Below are positions 1 through 10,200 of a DNA stretch of 64,000 nt, piece by piece. This DNA comes from Diphasiastrum complanatum. Its lineage: Eukaryota > Streptophyta > Lycopodiopsida > Lycopodiales > Lycopodiaceae. Both the position numbers and the translations under genes were made by a program. How positions within the stretch are numbered: the stretch's first letter is position 1; every line of letters starts with the position of its first letter. A model generated the notes under the pieces. The model saw only the letters and a program-made list of their open reading frames with translations, ran no database searches and had not been told where the DNA came from. Where the stretch lies: NCBI GenBank assembly GCA_029204225.1, contig CM055111.1, forward strand, positions 22,909,772 to 22,973,771. Reading direction: 5' to 3'.

Positions 1-275
1 GACCAAACCCTTGGAGCCCTTCAATTTATAGCATAACAGGTAAAAAAATACAGCTGTATAAAGTATGACAGTACAGAGTACCATAAAGCGAAGCAAGTTT
101 TAAGACACCCAGCTGTTACCTGCCACCATCCCATACAACAAAACCGTACAAGTTAGTCGCATGAGGAAGACAGGTGTCATAGTTGAGCATCAGTTGTTAT
201 CCATGTCCGAAACAAGATTCACTACTTTATCAGCTAGATTGAATTAACAACAAGTACGTCCAATCTTCCCAATTG
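1..275. other. Left-edge sequence, no feature recognised
   Basis: This stretch precedes the leftmost repeat. I see no coding sequence, no LTR end and no similarity to the matching flank of the other repeat copy near 39111. Confidence 0.4.
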
Positions 276-2032
276 TTCACTTTCTAAATTAGCAACAAGT
301 TCCACTCTTTAACGAAGCCGTATCAGGGCAGAAGCCATACTGATCAGTAAAAGAACAAAAAGGAACATATTAGGTTCACAAGTGCATTCTATATGTAAGC
401 AACTATTTCTCATTACACAGATGGACAATGGCTTGATGTTGGTCATAGTGCTAGGTACTAGAGCACCTCCGTGCTATACTAGCCCCATGGATTCCCTGTA
501 TCACTTTATCCGGGAATCCAAGCACCGAACTACTTGGGCAATTCCATGTCATTCAAGTGTACCATAGTCGAGTCCAAAAACAGTACGTAACTTAACTTAT
601 AATAACTGGACTTAAGATGCCGAGAAAAAATTCCTTCAATAGCTCGTGCATATGTTGATCAATACGCATGCATGACTATCAGTTATCAAATATAATACCC
701 GAAACCCATTATAAGCAAGATTTATAGTACCATGACCAATGCATGAATAATAATGAGTAAGGCTGCTCACCGTATCGGTGATATTCCATACTGCATCTTA
801 CCTGAATGTGAGTTGAAGTAATCTCGTGCGATCTATCCATCTTCAGCTGCTTACTCAAATCACCTACGTGCTAAAAGCATTCAAACCGAAAGTATAGGAT
901 TACCCATAATGTACTTTTTAAAGCTTCATAGTGTCATCACCAAGCTCATATAATCATACAAAGCATACTTTGTATTGCTAACTTCAGATACTATCATATA
1001 GGTTATCACAGGTGGATAGCCTCATAGTTACTATCACATCAAGAGAGCATTAGCAAAAGCAATACTACGTGAAGGGTTATAGTCAACCGAGTTTTATGCG
1101 AGCATTCTAAACAATCATGTTTATGCTGTGGCTTATGATATCTCCCTGAAAACGTTGAAAGGATAGCGCTCAAATCGCATTATCAGTAGCATAGTTTGAT
1201 GAAAAATGCATGCAATATGGCTCATACCACGAGCTACAACAAATCGCACTAAATGAACACATTTATGAGTAATATTTCAGCAATGGCCAGTGCTCAAATC
1301 CACCTCAGTGAGGGCGCTGACCAGCGGCCATCCATTCCGTATAACGTATGATATTGATCATGAACAGTAAGCTTGATGTCTAGCACTTATTACAAGCCAA
1401 AAGAGTTGATAGCATACTTGAAAATTTGCCCACTTTTGTTCTTCGGAACAACGTTTAAATTGTGAGAGTATCCAATGATTGTATACAAGTTGATTGTCTG
1501 TTATTACACAAAGATATACATAGTAAATCACAAGCATTCATCATAAGGTTTCACTTACACCTTTCCTTATCAGCGAGTTATCATAACTTGAACCAAACTC
1601 ACCTTTGTTTGCAATATTATACCACCAATGCTTTTCCACTAGCAATCACAAGCATTCTCTTCGATCACAATCCAGTATTATTGAGCACCATGAGAGCAAG
1701 AAGGAGGGAGAGAGAGAGAGAGAGCAGGAAAGCATGAGGGAAAGTGAATAGGGTTGTGTGATTTTTCTCTTTATAGAGCCAGAGAACACTTAGGTGTACT
1801 AAGTGCAAATTGTTGCCACTGTTAGATTAACTGTCCATAATGTGCACAGATCCTGGCCATTGAAAGATTCACAACTTTCCCACCATTTTTTTAAAAAAAC
1901 TTTTTCTATTATGTGGGGTCTTTTATCATAGTAAGGCATTCTTTTTGCCCCCACTAGTAAATAAGGTTAGTACGCGACATTTACATTTCACTTGCGAAGC
2001 GAATAAGGCGATATATGTATGTAACAGAGCCC

Positions 2033-2034
<2 letters not shown>
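276..2034 (-). repeat. Repeat R, left copy (inverted partner at 37247-39110)
   Basis: About 1.76 kb that reappears in reverse complement at 37247-39110, with long stretches of near identity by eye. The match starts at GTTCACTTTC near 276 and runs to the (GA)n tract at 2035. On the minus strand it reads like a promoter-leader unit: a TATA-like CTATAAAGAG near 1772-1780, then a short CT-rich tract at about 1708-1722 (GA on this strand). The right copy carries an extra segment of about 100 bp near 38370-38465. The short open frames inside (for example 382-567, which has a partner in the right copy at 38704-39045) look like coincidental frames preserved by duplication. R may be a long terminal repeat of a retroelement (inference). 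Confidence 0.8.

Positions 2035-2063
<29 letters not shown>
2035..2063. repeat. (GA)n microsatellite bordering repeat R
   Basis: A perfect GA run of about 14 units sits exactly at the border between R and the reverse-transcriptase fragment. The other R copy has a much longer (TC)n at the equivalent border. Confidence 0.95.
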
Positions 2064-2066
<3 letters not shown>

Positions 2067-2129
2067 ATCAACCATACCCACAACTAGCAAAGTTTCTCAG
2101 GGGGCAGTTAGCACCCCTGAGATGGAGTG

Positions 2130-2908
2130 CTAACTGCCCACCAAAAAAAATTTAGCATTTTTTGGTAAAGTAAACTTGAGTCCAGGGAACGATTCATGTA
2201 GAAACAGGTTGTTTAAAATTTCATACAATCTTCCTCTCATGAAGCCATTATTTTGAAAAGCAAGAACAATGTTTTTGACCTCATCCATAAAGGTATCATG
2301 TTCGCTACAACAGTACTTGGCAGCAATAATTTGAGCGACAATCACTTTATACGAGTTCATAATTGGCCTATTGGCAGTTAAGTGTATCTACTGAAAAAAT
2401 GAAAGCGGAAGTTCCCATCTTTTGTCAAAAATTTTCATATGAAACTTTCCTAATAAAGAATCAAAGGTAGTGGTAATATTCAAAAAATTAACCGTGTTAT
2501 CCGAAGCGTCTTCTTTTTCAATAGTGAGGTACTCCATAAGGCATTATCATCGATACGAGGTTGCTCCTTGTCTAGAAATACAAGAGCATATGTGTTGTTT
2601 ATGAAACAAATATCATCAATATAATGGAAAGTATGCTTGAAGGCACGTAGGTATTCCACTTTTCCAAGCCTGGCCAGTCTTTCCATGAAATGCATTTCAA
2701 AGAATGACAGATACCAGTTACACCAAGTAGGGGAACAAGCAAAACCCATAGAAATATCACAGACCTGTTTCCAAGTCCTATTTCCTAATCTTACTATGCA
2801 ATTGTCAATCAGTATATCATTATACTGGCAAAGAGTTTCTATGTCAATCACAGTCCAATTATCAGTCTGATTGGTCACCCATTTCCAGTCAAATTGCTTA
2901 AGGCTCGA
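2130..2908 (-). mobile_element. Penelope-like reverse transcriptase fragment
   Basis: On the minus strand the 2878-2480 frame holds reverse-transcriptase motifs in order: a region ending in DNCIVRLGNRTWKQV, then MGFACSPTWCNWYLSFFE (equivalent to the GxPMGxxxxP..A..F..E block), then FHYIDDICFINN (catalytic YIDD box). After a frame break, 2360-2130 continues with a thumb-like segment, NRPIMNSYKVIVAQ, and NNGFMRGRL. This motif spacing, with FRYIDD followed by INN, matches Penelope-like elements rather than Copia, Gypsy or LINE enzymes (from family knowledge). The N-terminal part is missing where it abuts Copia integrase at about 2910-2935. No GIY-YIG endonuclease is visible before the (GA)n tract. 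It is a pseudogene because of the frame break and truncation. Confidence 0.7.
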
Positions 2909-2934
2909 TTTTTACTGATAGACAAGTTTTTTGT

Positions 2935-3945
2935 TTTTACAAGACTTGAATGCATACCTTATAGAGAGGCATGGCCCATCATGCTCTTGCCACTCTCAAT
3001 GAGTGTTTGATTCTTCCGCTCAACTACACCATTGGACTGAGGTGAGTAGCTGGTTGTATATTGTTGATGTATCCCATTGGCCTTGCAGAACTCCTTGAAT
3101 TTTGTGGAGATATACTCTCCCCCTCCATCTGTGCATAGAGCCTTGACCTTCCTTTGGGTCTAGTTTTCTTAAGATGCCTTAAACTGCATGAAGAACTTGA
3201 ATGCTTTAGATTTGTTTTTCAGATAGTAGGTTGCAGTCCTTCGAGGAAGTCGTCGATGAAGGTTAGGAAATAGAGAGCTCCCCCTGTGGAAGCAGTTTGC
3301 ATTGGGCCACAAATGTCGCTATGTACAAGGTCAAGCAAGCCCTTGGATGTATGAACTGAGTCTGAACTGAAGGGACTTCTACCATGCTTGCTGATAATAC
3401 AGCTTTCGCATGGAAAAATTGGCTTGCTGACTGAAGACAGATCTTGGCTCTGAGCTGGCATTTGCTGAATACTGTTGAAGTTAAGATGGCCAAGTCTGAA
3501 ATGCCACAACATATCAGTTGATTCAAAAGTGGCTGTGTGAAGAGCTTGACTATTAGAAGAGTAGCAATGGCTGAGTTTGTAAAGATAGCCGCTTCTTCTT
3601 GTAGGCTAGAACCTTCCGGGATTTGTCAAGAATTGTGCAGTCTTTTGTATCGAATTTGACCCTTTGACCTAAATCGGTGATTCTGCTAACTGAGAGCAGA
3701 TTTTTGGTCAGATTTGAAACGTGGAGAATGTTGGACAACAACTTGACTTCACCTTTTTTGAATTCAACTCTGACTGTTCCTTCACCTTCGATTGAATGTG
3801 ATGAGTTGTCTCCAAGTTGCACAACTCGAGCGTGGGTGAATGACTTATAGTCTTTGAACCAGTCGCGATGGTGAGTCATGTGTTGAATTGCTCCGGAATC
3901 TAGATACCAGAAATCGATATCCCGTTGTTCTCCAACTTTGGTCAT
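2935..3945 (-). pseudogene. Copia family A protease and integrase (decayed)
   Basis: Protease: WYLDSGAIQHM at about 3910-3880 contains the aspartic protease DSGA triad. Integrase zinc domain: WHFRLGHLNF (HxxxH part) with CESCIISKHG (CxxC part) at about 3510-3370. The catalytic core begins at HSDICGPM near 3320 and continues out of frame through DGGGEYISTKF near 3150 to SPQSNGVVERKN near 3020. The sequence then stops resembling Copia near 2935, where the Penelope-like fragment begins. Interrupted by stops and frameshifts. Confidence 0.8.
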
Positions 3946-3989
3946 GAAAGCTGCTTCATCTTCTTCTTCTTCTTGTTGCTGATTTGAGT

Positions 3990-4845
3990 GACTGGTTGTA
4001 ATACTATGTGCTTGTTGTTGGAACTACTTCTTTTCGTTGTTGTATTCTAAAGTTCGGCAGTTCTGGATTTCGTGACCAGTCCTCTTATAGTATCTACAAA
4101 AGAGTTTCTGCGTTGGTTGGAATGATGAAGAGCTTGAATTCAATCATGAACTGTAATTTGGTCCAGATTGCATGTTGCTCTTCTTGTGAGTATAGCCTGA
4201 CTTTGTAGATCTTTTGGATCTAAACTTCTGATTTTTTGAATACAGAGCTTGAGGATCCGATCCTGAGCATGAGGAGGATGATCTTCTGATCTCCTCTTGT
4301 AGGAGCAACGAAATTACTCTTGATAGAGTGAGGTGCTCCTAGATAGAAATTGCCATTACCCAATTTTCGTAGGCTTCAAGTAGACTCGATAATAGAGTCA
4401 CGAGTGCATCGGAGTCTTCTATGACTAAGCCAGTTGCAGTCATCTACTCCATAATATTTTTGAAGGTGTTGAGGTGGCTCGAAACACTATCTGCATCAGA
4501 CATTCAGAGGGTGACGAATTTCTTCCTCAGATGAAGCTTGGAAGTAACGTCTCTAATGTCGTAGAGAGTTGTTAGAATGTCCCATTCATCCTTAACAGTC
4601 TGATCAGCACGTATGTGGCTGATATGAGTATCCTTGATGTTGAGGGTAATCATGGCAAATGCTTTGCCATCTCTCAGTCTCCACTTGGTGATGACGACTG
4701 CATCACCTTCTGGTTTGAGCTCTGTGCCATCAACGATGTCCCACAGTTCTTTGGCTAGAAGTATAACCTTCATCTTGAATTTCCAGAGATGATAGTTATC
4801 TCCATCGAGTTTGTCAATGAGAGATGAACTAGATGATGGATCCAT
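3990..4845 (-). pseudogene. Copia family A gag (decayed)
   Basis: Starts at MDPSSSSSLIDKLDGDNYHL (4845 downward), typical of plant Copia gag, with the UBN2-like stretch DVTSKLHLRKKF at about 4555-4515. Further along, near 4041-4105, a zinc knuckle is recognisable as CRYYKRTGHEIQNC, in which the second cysteine of CX2CX4HX4C has become tyrosine. Stops and frame breaks interrupt it between 4500 and 4000. The product would package element RNA in cytoplasmic particles; this copy cannot. Confidence 0.8.
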
Positions 4846-4988
4846 TCTGGTTGAATGAGTTTGTTGGTAGAAACAACGACTGTTGGAATATTGTTGGCTG
4901 CGCGTTTGCTAGAAATACATCTTGATAAAAACAAGACTGATAATTTGCAGTAGAAATGTAGATTACTGAAATGCCCGCTCGGATAGCA

Positions 4989-5584
4989 TGTCATAAAACC
5001 GTGGGGTGCGTGAGCGGCAGTGAAAGCTCGAGGATTGAGCGCGGCGTGTAGAAACGGAAACGCAACAGTTAGCAGCAGAAATATTCAAGTAGAAGAATTC
5101 ATACAGAATGCGCAGATGAACGACGCAGTAGTGAGACAAAAATTGCACTCTAATTAATATCAACAATGATTACAATAACTTGATGAAATAACTTCAGCTC
5201 GTTGAGCGTGATAACGCTGGTTACAAAAAACTCTGATTGAAAGAGAAATTCAATTAACAGAATTAACACTTAGCTTGATTCAGTTAACATATATATATAT
5301 TTACAAGTGTCGAGAGACAAATATCTTTATGCCTTAACTGTCATTTACTTCAGTTTTGCATATGTACAAAGCTGGTAATCGCCCTTAGGATATTTGTTTC
5401 TCCAGCTGTTTTATGGTTGACGATAAGTTAGCGACGTCGGTTTGCTAATGTAGCAAAAACGCGAAAAATCCGAAGGTACCCTTAAACGGAAGGCATGTGC
5501 AATGGAAAGGAATCCCTTGCAATGTGAGGCCATGTAACAAAATATTGATGTCAAAATATTACAATATACTCCTCACATTCTACA
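4989..5584 (-). repeat. Copia family A 5' LTR
   Basis: In element orientation it begins TGTAGAATGTGAGGAGT (5584 downward) and ends in CA at 4989. It is followed by a decayed primer-binding site, TGCTATCCGAGC, where TGGTATCAGAGC (initiator tRNA-Met) would be expected. Length about 596 bp. Ends chosen by the TG/CA rule and by PBS position; only this one full LTR is present. Confidence 0.65.
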
Positions 5585-5985
5585 TCAAGATTAAAGACAC
5601 AAGATTGTAGTAATTGGATGTACTAGAGGGTAAGGGATACACTCTCATAGCATAGATTTGTTGTGCGCCAATAAACATTGGCTCTTTGATTGGGTTAATT
5701 TATCCCTTTAAGTGTCTTAATCAGTTTTGACATTTTTGTAAAGGAATTGGGAGTGTCTCACACAACGGAATAAGTGGGCACTTTTTTTTTTTTTTTTTTT
5801 TTTAAAGGTGCACCTTCCAAGTGTTGGAGTGTGCACATCAAATTTTGGCGAGTTTCAATACAGCCACACGTTTATTTTTTAATTTAAAAAAAATCATTTT
5901 TTATTCATAGAAACGTGCCCAGGTGTTTGTGATTAACAATTGTTTCTTCATCCCATAATTTTCTTGGAGTTTTTTCAGCTGCTAG
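5585..5985. promoter_or_regulatory. Upstream region of the HCF145-like gene
   Basis: Non-coding sequence between the Copia LTR and the gene's TATA-like box. It has a poly(T) tract at about 5778-5802 and AT-rich patches. No coding signal seen. Confidence 0.4.
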
Positions 5986-5993
5986 CTATATAT
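5986..5993 (+). promoter_or_regulatory. Candidate TATA box of the HCF145-like gene
   Basis: CTATATAT lies in the context GCTAGCTATATATGCGCC, about 475 bp before the chosen ATG and 118 bp before an upstream ATG. It is the best TATA-like element near the first exon. Transcription would start at about 6020. Inferred from sequence only. Confidence 0.45.
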
Positions 5994-6103
5994 GCGCCCC
6001 ATATCGCCCCCAATCCACCCTTCATACGATAATCAAATAAACGAACGAGAGGATAACGTTACCAAAAACTGACGAGTGTGGCGCCATCGCCATCGCCATC
6101 GCC

Positions 6104-6205
6104 ATGCCCTTTGCATCTCTCGCTTCGTCTTGTGATTATTTATCATGGTGTAGCCATGAGAGAGCATCGTCGCGGAAATATGTGGAGGATTTTGCAGACG
6201 AATGA
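6104..6205 (+). CDS. Upstream ORF (33 codons) or alternative transit-peptide exon
   Basis: ATG at the end of a (GCCATC)n-like run opens a frame reading MPFASLASSCDYLSWC and ends with TGA at 6203-6205. Its serine/alanine-rich start resembles a chloroplast transit peptide. It could be an upstream ORF in the leader. Alternatively it could be a first coding exon spliced from a weak GT donor near 6149 to the acceptor CATGCACAG at 6448-6456, which sits behind a pyrimidine-rich tract and would join in phase with the main frame. I cannot decide between these without a transcript. Confidence 0.35.
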   Translation: MPFASLASSCDYLSWCSHERASSRKYVEDFADE

Positions 6206-6467
6206 TTTTGGCGAGCAATGCGTAGATTTAACTTCAAATTGTAGCTGATATTTCAGAAAACTTTCCACATTTTGCAGATGGTTCAATTCTGTGAAGTGCT
6301 GCTTTGAATAGCGGAAAAGTTTTGCGTATTCTGCAGATGATTTCTTTTGATTTTTTTCATGAGCTCTTTTGAAGTGTTAGTCACTGTCGGTTAGGAGCTG
6401 TGTATTTCTGATAAGAACAGTAATACCAGGACATTTTGCTTTGCTTTCATGCACAGCCTTGGGAAGC

Positions 6468-7258
6468 ATGGGCCTGGTTGGCGTTGGAAATCAGACACGC
6501 CTTCCGTTCCTTATCAATGTTTATGATGAGGTTTGGTGTATGATTAGCTTATGGAAGACTTTTCTGGCTGGTAGTAATTGGAGTGGAACTGTCATGAGCT
6601 GGACGAAGAAGATTGCAATATTATGCAGGAGCAGCCTCCCTTCCTCGAACCTCAATGAACCACAGACTTGGTATAAGCAAGTAATTGAGCAGCGCTGCGT
6701 TGCAAATGGTAAGCGAAATTGTGTTATTGCTATGGAAATGCGGCAACGAGAGTTTTGGAGCAGAGGACATTCATCATGCACTCACAGCGTAAAACCGAGC
6801 AACACTTTGCGATCCAATCAGGACACCATAATAAAAAGAGCACACAAAAAAGACAAACAGTGTTCCAAACAAAACAGTAAAGTTTCGAGAAAAGAACGGC
6901 TTCGTGAGGCAAGAAGAAGAAATCATAGAGCAGACCAGCCACTTAAAGCAGATAGAGACTCCGAGGAAAATGAAGCACTCTTGCATCATCAGCATGGCAA
7001 TTCAACTAATACTGATGTTGATTCTTCGAAGCTACTTTCTTCACTACCGGAAGCTGCTATTCCAGAGCCCATCGTGGATCTACAAGAGCATGGTTGTAAC
7101 GAGCGACATGCAGCACTTCATTGTGAAGTGGAAGTAGTTTCTTGGCGGGAGAGGCGTATATCGGCCAGTATATGTGTAGAGGCAACCGAGGATCGTGTGT
7201 GGGATGTTCTGACGGATTATGAGAGGCTTGCAGAGTTCATCCCGAATCTCGTATGTAG
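6468..7258 (+). CDS. HCF145: HCF145 exon 1
   Basis: Codes residues 1-263 plus two bases. It includes the basic segment KERLREARRRNHR and the start of SRPBCC domain 1 (VWDVLTDYERLAEFIPNL). The donor after TGTAG is GTAACC at 7259. Joining to exon 2 gives the family-typical order NLVCS then ERIPCPHPGR. Confidence 0.88.
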
Positions 7259-10200
7259 GTAACCATCGGTAATGTGAAGCTGATACATCACTGTATCTCT
7301 CAATGTAAATGCAGATAAGGATGTAACTTGCAAGCTAGTGTCGCTTACTTCCTCTGTGTTCTGATAGTAAAGTCGCATTTATTCAATCCAGCTTTTACCT
7401 ATATATTGACCATGTATTCTATGCCCTTGCTGGCAATGAAAGTTACTCGTTCATTCTTGCTAGGATGGTTGGTTAAAAGCAGGTTTCACGCGCTCACTTC
7501 CTCGAGGTCCATATCGGCGTCTAAATTTAGCTTTGCTTCAATATTCGTCAGTCTAGGCCTACTACAAGCAAGAGGATAAAAAACCAAAGATATCTATCGT
7601 TTTTCCACGACATGTCTTCTAGGTGGCAAAGAACTACGTTTCTTGATTGCTAATTGAATCAAATTGACTATTGTTTCTGACTTATCAGTAAATTGTTTGG
7701 CATTTTCAGTGAAAGGATACCTTGTCCTCATCCAGGGCGCATCTGGTTGCATCAACGTGGCGTTCATTCAGCCATGTATTGGCACATCGAAGCTAGCGTA
7801 GTGCTTGATCTTCAAGAGTTTCCTCATTCGGTGTGTATCCTGTGTTGTTATTGCACACTCTGTTGTTGGCTACTGCATTTGACCAGGAATTAGAATCCTT
7901 TGTTGATTCTTTAACAAAGGTAGTAAGGGTCTTTATAATAAATAAGTACTGTTCTTAGGCTTTTGACTATTGGAGATTTCTTTCTGTTTGCAAGCGCGAG
8001 CTAGTGCACTATGTTGTTTGCACAAATTTACAAGTACAAAAAGGTCCATCCAAAACATTGGGAAACAGGGTTTTCATTGGGAGGGCCCTATTTGATGTAA
8101 TATAAAATGTATCTCGCTAGCTTAGGAGTCGCACAAAAGTTGAAGCTGGTACATAAAATAGCTGCTGGAGTAAGTGAGACATTTAAAAAACTCAAGTATA
8201 GCCAATAAGGCAACCGATAGTTACACTTAACTACGAGTAGCTTGACAGCATTGATGACAAATGTTAGACAAGTTGCATAAGTGAGACACATCTGACATTG
8301 TGAAAAAATCAACTGGTTTTTGGCCACAAATCTTCCACATGACACTGTGAGAACATTCCAACATATGGAAGTGTCTTGGTTAGACAATCAAACAATACCA
8401 TCTCCAAAAACAGCAGATTTGGCAAAGACAGTTTGAAGGGTGGGTTAGAAAACGAGCAATATTAGTCCACAAACATTGAAAATCCAATCTTCTGTAGGAA
8501 GAATAAACGAGTAAAAGTCTCCTCAATGTTCATAAAGAGGTGACACAGATGGGAGTTGAGATAGGATCTTTTACAACTCGAGGGGGGAGTCAGCAGCTAA
8601 TTCTGTATAGAATATTCTAAGGGCATAGTTCTTGATATGGGGATTGTGGATTAAAAAAAAGCCCACCAACCCCGACAGGAGCAATGTAGATTGTTCTAGG
8701 TGAGAAGCTTTATAGAAAGCCATCTTGTGATCAAGTTGTAGAAAGACTTGGTACTAGGTAATAGATTTCATTGTGCTAACAAAAACCTTGATGGGTAGAG
8801 AGCTAAGTCACTAGTCTTAGTAAGGCTACAAAAAATATCGCGTTGAAGACTCAAGCACTAAGGATCAATCATAGCATAGCGGAGGTCACGATGAAAAGTA
8901 GTCCACACATGCATACCCTCTCCATCAGGCTCAGTACGAAACACACGCCACCAAGTAGTAGCTCGTCCATCCAAGTGTAGGGCAGCTAATTGGATCTTCT
9001 GGACGTTGGTCTTGGGATACATCAGAAAGTATGTTTCTGTTAGAAGTAATAAATGATAATGTTAGTTTCCCATAGGTTACTTTGACCCAAAAGGTCGAGA
9101 CTTGTGTAACCATGGGTTAGGTTTATTATTTAGACCATGTTAAGTCAGTTTTAGTTGAGTTGGATCCAATTTTGGTCCAGTAGTAATTCGTGGGTCCAAG
9201 TAAAGTCTAATTATGTTAAGGGACCCTATCTTGACTTTTGGGGGTGCCCTATAATTAATAGTGGGTCTTGGAAGGTTCTAGAACTTAGGGTTTGGAAGAG
9301 TCTAGGCCCTTGGAAGGCCTATTTATATGTACCCAATGTTCATTTGTAATTCATTCCCTTTCAAGCATTGCTGCTACTTTCTCTCTCCTTGAGGGCGTCT
9401 AACCCTCTCCCTCTTCTTCTTCTTCTTCTTCTTGTCTATGGAGATTGAATGGTAGAAGGATCTTGGCACTTTGATTTCCTACATGGTATCAGAGCCATGG
9501 ATCTTCTATGCTTGATTTAGGGCGCCCTACCAAAAGAGATCGTCTTCCTCTTTGAAGGTAGAAGAGCAAAGTCATGCAAAGTTTTATCATTGTCTTTCTA
9601 CAAGTACAAGTTTGCATCGGAATGTTGGTATGATAAAACATTCTTCTTCTCTTGAGCCATTTGTTGCAAATGATGGATGCATTAGTGAAGAACTTTATGA
9701 GCAAGCTTCTCAAGATAATGTTTTGGAAAAGGCTGAAATCAAGCATTCTTTGAAGCCATTTTGTATTAATGGAGGAGGGGAAAAAATCATGTCAATTAGT
9801 ACATTGGTTCAAAGTGGTGTGTTACTGGATTTTTTGAGTGTTCAAAGTGGCAAGCTATTGGTTTTTTTCTTGAAGATGGTGGACACCAGATTCAGCCATG
9901 GTTTATTGATCATTTTCAGCCTATGTTACATCGTGAGCATCCTATTATGCATCGGGAACGGCCTGCGGAAGGTTTTTGGACAGCAAGGTCCACATTTGGA
10001 ACACTTTGGAGAGCAAGGTGTTTGTGATTTTGTGGCTGTTGGACAGCCTGCTACAACCTCTTGTTGGTTGTCCGAGTCTTTGCGGGATAGCAAAGCACCT
10101 TTTTACCTTAGAGGAAACACACATGTCTCACCAAAATCAGTACCTTATGCTGATTTTCATGTTTTGATGCTTACTTCTTATGATGACGACGTTGTCTTAC

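Larger units (their letters stand above)
2935..5584 (-). mobile_element. Copia element family A, 5' half (LTR-gag-protease-integrase)
   Basis: Minus-strand Ty1/Copia remnant running from a 5' LTR (5584-4989) through gag, protease and most of integrase, then cut off near 2935. It contains several stops and frame breaks, so it is dead. LTR segments at 5360-5510 match 42200-42330 in opposite orientation, showing that the 3' half of the same family lies at 40640-42345 on the + strand. It sits upstream of the HCF145 promoter, in opposite orientation. Confidence 0.85.

Noticed and set aside
382-567. Short frame with a partner at 38704-39045
   Set aside because: The similarity is explained by duplication of repeat R, and the frame has no start context, length or domain suggesting a protein.
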